From: Bacteroidetes bacterium UBA2322
Lineage (GTDB): Bacteria > Bacteroidota > Bacteroidia > Chitinophagales > UBA2359
DNA length: 28,954 nt
Reading direction: 5' to 3'
NCBI GenBank assembly: GCA_002345145.1
Contig: DDVC01000177.1
Span: 358-29,311, forward strand
In this document: positions 23,946 through 28,954 of the stretch, piece after piece
How the letters are laid out: each line of letters starts with the position of its first letter
Position numbering within the stretch: the first letter of the stretch is position 1
Position numbers and translations under genes: made by a program
The notes under the pieces: generated by a model
The model's input: only the letters and a program-made list of their open reading frames with translations
What the model was told of the DNA's origin: nothing
Databases searched by the model: none

Positions 23946-26132
23946 ATGAGAACTTACAAGATTTTACTTTCGGCGTGTTTTACTATGCTACTTTGGTTAG
24001 CTAACCAGTCTTTGCAGTCACAATCAACCTGTCCGGGTACAACTTCTGCAACGCTTAATGGAGTTCCTGCAAGGGTAAATTGTCCAATAGGAGGAACAAG
24101 CACTGCTTTTGGTTACAATTATGAAACTGGTGTAAATACTGGGTATAAGTGGCAATGTGTTGAGTATGTCAATAGATACTACTACTTAGTTTACCAAATG
24201 AATCTATTGCCAACTGCTATATATGGCAACGCAAGCAATTATTACAATTACAACAATCACACTTCATTAGGTTTGGTCAAGTACGCAAATGGGGGTTCTA
24301 TGCCGCCACAAGCTGGAGATATGATAGTAAGCACCTCACAAACTTATGGACATATAGCTATTGTTAAAAGTGTTACTTCAACTACTGTGGTAATAGTAGA
24401 CCAAAATTTAAGTATTAATTCAGAGCGTACACTTACTAGGAGTGGTAACACGGTGGGTGGTTTTAACAGTTCTTACCCTATTGCTGGTTGGGTAAGGCGT
24501 TTCCCCGCTCAGACTCCAACATTAATTAATCCTGCAAATAGCGCAACTGGTTTATCTGCACCCATTACTTTTACATGGAGTTGTTCTAATTGCACAGAGT
24601 ACAGAATCCAAATAGTTGAGGCAGCGTATTATACCGGCTTTTCAGCAAGTAATGGTTTAAATGGAAGTAGCTGCACGAATTGTGCTTATAATGGTAATTT
24701 AGGAAATGCGACCAGTTTTCTTTGGACAGGCGCACAACCCGGAAAAACTTACTATTGGACCGTTAGAGGCAGCAATCCGGGAGGGGCAAGTAGTTTTGCT
24801 ACATACAGGACCTTCACCACCGCATCCTCCACCGGCACCTGCACAACGCCCACTACATCTCAGTTTAGCTTAGGCAGTCCAACCACTAACAGCGTTTTTG
24901 TAAGTGTAAGTTATTCGGGTGCAAACAGTTATGGATATCAATACAGACAGGTTGGAGTTACTAACTGGATTGATTGGTCTGCGACAGGTAGTAGCACCAC
25001 TATTAGTGGATTAGCCTCCGGTACAAATTATGAAGTAAAGGTTCGAGTCCGATGCAGCAGCACCAATGCTTGGTCTAACTGGTCGAGCGCTAAAAGCTTC
25101 AGCACCACATCAACTACCGGCACGTGCACAACTCCCACCACCTCACAGTTTAGCATAGGTAGCACAACCAGTAGTAGTGCTGTGGTAACAATAACGCTTA
25201 CTTCTGGTATAAATAACTATGATTATCAGTACAGAACCCTATCGGGTACTTGGATTGATTTGCCTGCCACAACCGTAAACACCACTACTATCAGTGGATT
25301 GACATCAGGCGTAACCTATGAAGTGCGTGTTGCTGTTCGATGCAGCAGCACCAATGCTTGGTCTAACTGGTCGAGCGCTAAAAGCTTCACCACCACCTCC
25401 TCCGGTGGCACCGCCCCCACCAACGATAACCCCTGTGGAGCTATCACCATTTCTGCCAACAGTTCTTGTACTAATACATCAGGTACAAATGTTGGCGCTA
25501 CTACTACCACCACCCCCGGACCTCCTACCTCTTGTACGTTGAGCGGAGGTGATGTATGGTTTAAAGTACAAGTTCCCAGTAGTGGTGTAGTAACCATTCG
25601 CCTTACTGCCGGTACACTTACTGATGCCCTGATGGCAGTATATTATGGCAGCAGTTGCTCTTCTTTATCCGGGATTGTATGTGAAGATGACAATACCAAT
25701 GGGAATGGTAGCTTAATGCCCGTTATTACAATTACCGGCTATACGGCAGGAACGTGGCTGTATGCAAGAATATGGGGGTATGGTGGAGCTACAGGTACAT
25801 TTAGCATTTGTGCCATGAACTACTCTACTGTTAATAAAACAACAGAGTTTGGTCAGATATCCTATAGCAAAATTGGCAATGTAACCAACTTATACCCTAA
25901 TCCGGCTATTAACTCGGTAACATTGGAATACTTAGCAACAGCAGAACACAACTTGACCATCGGTATTACTGATTTAGCAGGAAGATTGCTTGATACTCAA
26001 ACTGTTATCGCTCACGAAGGCAATAATAAGTTGCCTATCAATATAGAAAACCTATCTACCGGTTTTTACATGATCATCGTTCAAAATAATAATAATAAAA
26101 CGACTCTCACAAAATTACAGGTTGTGAAGTAA
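23946..26132 (+). CDS. Secreted CHAP-domain protein with FN3-like domains and T9SS sorting domain
   Basis: Residues 1-26 are a signal peptide. A CHAP amidase/peptidase domain follows at about 45-185, with Cys71 in KWQCVEYVN, His136 in YGHIAIV and an acidic Asp152 in VIVDQN; this is the catalytic layout of NlpC/P60-type cell-wall hydrolases. Three Ig/FN3-like domains follow, about 190-300, 305-400 and 401-495, the last two near-identical in places. A beta domain starts TNDNPCGAITI and lies at about 500-640. The type A T9SS tail (NLYPNPAINSVTLEY, STGFYMIIV) completes the 728 residues. It is thus exported by T9SS and probably attached to the surface or released, where CHAP could cut peptidoglycan. 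The frame opens earlier with TTG at 23877; the ATG at 23946 is preferred because it starts the signal peptide. Confidence 0.88.
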   Translation: MRTYKILLSACFTMLLWLANQSLQSQSTCPGTTSATLNGVPARVNCPIGGTSTAFGYNYETGVNTGYKWQCVEYVNRYYYLVYQMNLLPTAIYGNASNYYNYNNHTSLGLVKYANGGSMPPQAGDMIVSTSQTYGHIAIVKSVTSTTVVIVDQNLSINSERTLTRSGNTVGGFNSSYPIAGWVRRFPAQTPTLINPANSATGLSAPITFTWSCSNCTEYRIQIVEAAYYTGFSASNGLNGSSCTNCAYNGNLGNATSFLWTGAQPGKTYYWTVRGSNPGGASSFATYRTFTTASSTGTCTTPTTSQFSLGSPTTNSVFVSVSYSGANSYGYQYRQVGVTNWIDWSATGSSTTISGLASGTNYEVKVRVRCSSTNAWSNWSSAKSFSTTSTTGTCTTPTTSQFSIGSTTSSSAVVTITLTSGINNYDYQYRTLSGTWIDLPATTVNTTTISGLTSGVTYEVRVAVRCSSTNAWSNWSSAKSFTTTSSGGTAPTNDNPCGAITISANSSCTNTSGTNVGATTTTTPGPPTSCTLSGGDVWFKVQVPSSGVVTIRLTAGTLTDALMAVYYGSSCSSLSGIVCEDDNTNGNGSLMPVITITGYTAGTWLYARIWGYGGATGTFSICAMNYSTVNKTTEFGQISYSKIGNVTNLYPNPAINSVTLEYLATAEHNLTIGITDLAGRLLDTQTVIAHEGNNKLPINIENLSTGFYMIIVQNNNNKTTLTKLQVVK
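25050..25101 (+). repeat. 52-bp repeat inside the CHAP gene, copy 1
   Basis: This 52-bp stretch in an FN3 domain recurs exactly at 25338-25389, 288 bp (96 codons, one domain) later. The identity at DNA level points to recent domain duplication or gene conversion. Confidence 0.9.
25338..25389 (+). repeat. 52-bp repeat inside the CHAP gene, copy 2
   Basis: Second, identical copy of the stretch at 25050-25101. Both copies code for SSTNAWSNWSSAKSF at the end of their FN3 domains. Confidence 0.9.
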
Positions 26133-26138
26133 AACTTT

Positions 26139-26182
26139 AGCGGGCAGAAAGGAAAGTAAATCTTTCTGCCCGCTTTCATTTA
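26139..26182 (+). terminator. Intrinsic terminator of the CHAP gene
   Basis: AGCGGGCAGAAAG (26139-26151) pairs with CTTTCTGCCCGCT (26162-26174) over 13 bp around a 10-nt loop. TTTCATTT follows. It starts 6 nt after the stop codon. Confidence 0.8.
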
Positions 26183-26222
26183 AGACATCTTTTGGGCAGC
26201 AAATCAAAATATCACAGTCGTT

Positions 26223-26861
26223 ATGAGAAAATTAATAATATTGCAAGCGCTGGCACTACTACTGATTTGTGTAAACATATCTGCACAAGACGACAAAATG
26301 CTACCCGGACTTTTAGGCATAAACGCAGCTTTTGCAGGTAAAATTAAGACCGATGCAGAAGAGGTTTCATGGTTAGATAACATCATGGGGGCAACTCTTT
26401 TTTATCAATTACCCGCTCTTGATGATGGCATGGGTTCGGGTGCTATTTCAATAGCAATAGAAGCAACAGCACTTACAATCGCAGACACAGCATCTGTTGT
26501 TGGTTTTAGGCATTACTTAAATGGAAAACTTGGTGTAGGGGTTGTTTTTTTTAAGAAAAAAAGAATTAGTTTTCCTATTCATGGAAACATAGGTTACTCA
26601 CATGTTATTGTTGATAAACCTAATGCAAATTTTGGTGCTATGTCATTGGGCTATACAGCAGGTATCATTTTTTTTCTTAGTCAAAAAATGTCTGTTGTAG
26701 CGCGCTATTGTTATGATTACAATTTTGCCAGTGATATAACATTTACAGGATACTCCGAAATAAGCGATTTAATGTACACAACTAATCGGTTTACCGTCGG
26801 ATTGGGCTTCTCTATACACTCAAAAAGCAGAAGTAAATTCACCAAACACTATCAAATATAA
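26223..26861 (+). CDS. Exported, outer-membrane-barrel-like protein of unknown function
   Basis: This 212-residue protein has a clear signal peptide (MRKLIILQALALLLICVNISAQ). The mature part consists of alternating hydrophobic/polar strands (for example AISIAIEATALTIADT, KLGVGVVFF, LGYTAGIIFFLS, RFTVGLGFSI). That pattern and the absence of other motifs suggest a small outer-membrane beta-barrel. It is translationally close to the next gene (5 nt), so they form an operon. No family is recognised, and no catalytic motif is seen. Confidence 0.65.
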   Translation: MRKLIILQALALLLICVNISAQDDKMLPGLLGINAAFAGKIKTDAEEVSWLDNIMGATLFYQLPALDDGMGSGAISIAIEATALTIADTASVVGFRHYLNGKLGVGVVFFKKKRISFPIHGNIGYSHVIVDKPNANFGAMSLGYTAGIIFFLSQKMSVVARYCYDYNFASDITFTGYSEISDLMYTTNRFTVGLGFSIHSKSRSKFTKHYQI

Positions 26862-26866
26862 TCTTT

Positions 26867-27667
26867 ATGAAAAAGCTAACAGTGCTATTTGTCTTATTTT
26901 GCCTACCCCTTGTACTTTTTGCACAAAATAAACAGCTTAAAAGGGCAGTTAAGCAAGGTAAACATCCACAGAATAAAACCTATTCTGTAGAATTTAAAAA
27001 ATACCACAAACAAACAAAGGTGGACGCATGGATGAAACAAAACGGTTACAGTCTCCTGCTAAGTTCTACCGCTGATTTTCCGGTATTTGGTGATGCTAAA
27101 ATTGGGTATAGTAAATTGTATTTTATGACATACCCAGACTATATTGCATTTGTTGATAATGCCAGACGTTTGGCATATGAAGAAAGGCAAAAACAACAGT
27201 TACAACAAAAACAAAACCAAAGCTCTTTGCTTGATTGGATAGTTCCAACCGCGATAACTGTAGGTAGTGTGGCTGTTTTGTTAAAAGGTATTAGTGAGTT
27301 ATTTAGCAGTGGAAGTGGCAGCGGTTACTCGGGCTCTTCAAGTGGTTCGGGTAGTTCTACCCAAGAGAATAAATCATCTAATACAACGGCAGATAAACCC
27401 ATTGCTAAAGCCTGTGTAAAATCAGTTGAAGAATACGGTCAGGCTTATTTACGCTGCAATGCTAAGGTGAAGGATCCTTACTACGAGGTAAAATGTGGGA
27501 ATGGCGATACTTCGTTTTTTTACCATATCCCCGTTGCTAATACTTCAGGTCTTTGTTCCGACCAGGTGGGGTACTACAAACAAAAGTCTCTGTTTATTGG
27601 TAGCCCCAGAACCCACTTAGGAAACGACCGCGAAAAAGCCTTGAGAAAACTGTGTGGATGTGATTGA
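26867..27667 (+). CDS. Exported protein with central hydrophobic segment and Cys-rich C-terminal domain
   Basis: The 266-residue product has a signal peptide (MKKLTVLFVLFCLPLVLFAQ), then a basic, charged domain with coiled-coil character (RLAYEERQKQQLQQKQNQ). A hydrophobic stretch at about 120-142 (WIVPTAITVGSVAVLLKG) follows, then a Ser/Gly linker. The C-terminal domain carries six cysteines (KACVKS, LRCNAK, VKCGNG, GLCSDQ, LCGCD), probably disulfide-bonded outside the cytoplasm. The membrane segment may anchor it. It is co-transcribed with the barrel-like protein and may function with it at the cell envelope. No family is recognised. Confidence 0.7.
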   Translation: MKKLTVLFVLFCLPLVLFAQNKQLKRAVKQGKHPQNKTYSVEFKKYHKQTKVDAWMKQNGYSLLLSSTADFPVFGDAKIGYSKLYFMTYPDYIAFVDNARRLAYEERQKQQLQQKQNQSSLLDWIVPTAITVGSVAVLLKGISELFSSGSGSGYSGSSSGSGSSTQENKSSNTTADKPIAKACVKSVEEYGQAYLRCNAKVKDPYYEVKCGNGDTSFFYHIPVANTSGLCSDQVGYYKQKSLFIGSPRTHLGNDREKALRKLCGCD

Positions 27668-27920
27668 GCGGGTGATACAAATGGCACAATATCAGTTTGT
27701 TACGTTTGTTACCTTTTTCAGCTACTTTGGCAGCATAAAACACCAAAAGGTGTTATCTAAACCGGTTTCCAAACACTGAACTATCTCACTACCTCAGCGC
27801 TACACGTTAAATCAGAGATTGAAGTACGGCATAAATTTGACTTACCACTCTCTCCAACTTACATGAAACCGATAGAAATTTGGCGGTGTAGCGCATGTGC
27901 GCCCCCCCCAAAAATCCCTC
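27668..27920. other. 253-nt convergent intergenic region
   Basis: It contains a 6-bp stem-loop AACACC/GGTGTT (27739-27744 with 27749-27754) that could end the plus-strand operon. It also contains the palindrome AACCGGTT and a C8 run at 27902-27909 near the end of the convergent CHAT gene. Nothing else is recognised. Confidence 0.4.
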
Positions 27921-28954
27921 TCACCGCCCCACCAGCACATACCCTGCCCATTTAATAGGGTGCCTGCCGTTGCGTATGAGGGTGCGTTTGGCGTTGTGCA
28001 GGGCATCGGGCGTGGGCTGCCCTGCGGCAAGCTGTCGGAACAATTCGATGCTGAGGGTGCAGGAGTGTTCGTCGTAAACCTTAAACAGGGTGCAAATGAC
28101 GTTTTTAGCGCCCGAATACAGAAAACCCCGATTGAGCGCCATAGTGCCCTCTCCTTTGTGAATTTTACCCAGTCCCGTTTCGCAGCAGCTCAGTACCACC
28201 AACTCGGCTTGCAGACGCAAGTTATAGGCATCGCCCATGTATAAAATACCCTTTCCATCGGTGGGGTTGGGCGAAAAAATGATGCCGGTTTGCTGGGGCT
28301 GTTTATCGTTGAAATCGGCATGAGCGGCTATTAAAACATAGCGGTAATTGCCCGATAACGCCTTAAAATTGTCTAAGGTGGCGGCTTGGTGCAGCAGTAT
28401 TTTGGCGGGTTCTTGTTGGGTGGCAAACAAACTGCCTACTTCGCGCACTTCGGTTTCGGAGTGCAGCAGCTCTACATAATTTTTGCCCTCCACTGAGCCT
28501 CGTGCCGCCTCAGCTTCGGCATAGTTGATGCGGTGTGCTTCCGGGGGCTTGGGTATGCCTGTTTTTTCGTAAAAATCATCGTCTAATTGCAGGTCAATAT
28601 CGTGTTGTTGGTGGGGTATGGTATCGCTATAAATAGGAGCAAAACCAATAAAACCCTTGCTTTTTGGGGCGGTTTGTTCTGTTTGTTGCTTGTACCAAAG
28701 CGTTGCCGAGCAGTGGTAACTGATGCAGAACCGGTTTATTAAATAGGGGAAATTTGCCCAATCAATGCTGTGTTGGGTACTGCGTTGGGTGAGCAGCGCT
28801 TCAAAGGGCAGATGCGATAAAATACCATCGGGAATGATGATTAACCGCTCTGCATCTTGCAGCCACTCGGTAAAGGGCAGTATGAGGTGGTGGTAGAGGT
28901 CGTAACTGTAAATAGTGTATTCCACAACATCTACTCCCTTTAGGTTGTTAGATT
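27921..28954 (-). CDS. Second CHAT-domain protein, truncated by the window edge
   Basis: The minus-strand frame is open from the window's right end to 27921, so the true start lies outside; the GTG at 28925 is not a believable start. The visible 344 codons are a CHAT domain very similar to that of the TPR-CHAT protein at 13.6 kb. Shared stretches include RLIIIP, PFEALLTQ, LRLQAEL, LSCCETGLGK and AGYVLVG. The catalytic His is in LIAAHADF and the Cys in LSCCETG. By analogy, TPRs should precede it beyond the edge. It points back towards the other CHAT gene, so the accessory region is bracketed by two convergent paralogues. The 3' end is complete. Confidence 0.88.
   Translation of the reverse strand, partial: SNNLKGVDVVEYTIYSYDLYHHLILPFTEWLQDAERLIIIPDGILSHLPFEALLTQRSTQHSIDWANFPYLINRFCISYHCSATLWYKQQTEQTAPKSKGFIGFAPIYSDTIPHQQHDIDLQLDDDFYEKTGIPKPPEAHRINYAEAEAARGSVEGKNYVELLHSETEVREVGSLFATQQEPAKILLHQAATLDNFKALSGNYRYVLIAAHADFNDKQPQQTGIIFSPNPTDGKGILYMGDAYNLRLQAELVVLSCCETGLGKIHKGEGTMALNRGFLYSGAKNVICTLFKVYDEHSCTLSIELFRQLAAGQPTPDALHNAKRTLIRNGRHPIKWAGYVLVGR

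Noticed and set aside
27897..28244. Plus-strand frame opposite the right-edge CHAT gene
   Set aside because: It mirrors the CHAT coding sequence on the other strand and has no independent features.
28925..28925. GTG start of the right-edge CHAT gene
   Set aside because: The frame is open to the window end with CHAT-like residues further upstream, so the gene is truncated by the window and does not start here.

Overview
The window looks like chromosomal DNA of a Bacteroidota member. Three things point there: a gingipain-family (C25) secreted peptidase and a CHAP protein that both end in type IX secretion (T9SS) C-terminal domains; exact copies of the Bacteroidota -7 promoter motif TAnnTTTG upstream of several genes; and relay-like ECF sigma/anti-sigma-like gene pairs. 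I see no rRNA, tRNA, CRISPR array, transposase or integrase. The class cannot be fixed from this sequence; CHAT and caspase genes of this kind would fit Saprospiria or Chitinophagia, but that is inference.

Region 1 (1-11.1 kb) is mostly ordinary. A 1718-residue PorU2-like peptidase is followed by convergent genes with a strong inverted repeat between them. Next come a lipoprotein of the YkuD_2 L,D-transpeptidase family (minus), glyA (plus), a repeat-rich convergent junction, a SAM methyltransferase and an App1/DUF2183 phosphatase (both minus), and rlmB (plus) with a clear terminator.

Region 2 (11.1-27.7 kb) is accessory. It holds a small exported protein with an attenuator-like leader, then an ECF sigma factor with a soluble anti-sigma-like partner (minus). 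Divergent from these is a 1086-residue TPR-CHAT protease-like protein, followed by an exported or anchored caspase-fold (C14) protein with TPRs. After those come a small glycine-rich membrane protein, a second ECF sigma factor with a membrane anti-sigma-like TPR protein, an acyl-carrier-protein-like ORF without an obvious ATG, a four-helix membrane protein, a secreted CHAP/FN3/T9SS protein, and two small exported proteins in tandem.

A repeated promoter-like element (AT-rich tract, GGTTATGTTTTG, 9-10 nt, TACATTAA) occurs five times, only in front of genes of this region. It lies before the small membrane protein, before the second sigma factor, and three times before the CHAP gene. It is a good candidate for a sigma-factor regulon signature that ties the region together.

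Region 3 (27.9-28.95 kb) is the C-terminal CHAT domain of a second, close CHAT paralogue on the minus strand; its N-terminal part lies beyond the window edge. Taken together, the accessory region reads as a sigma-controlled module of two caspase-clan proteases (CHAT and C14) with membrane and secreted partners. The parts are recognisable families. The combination, and the repeated element linking them, are what deserve attention. A role in stress, defence or cell death is inference.
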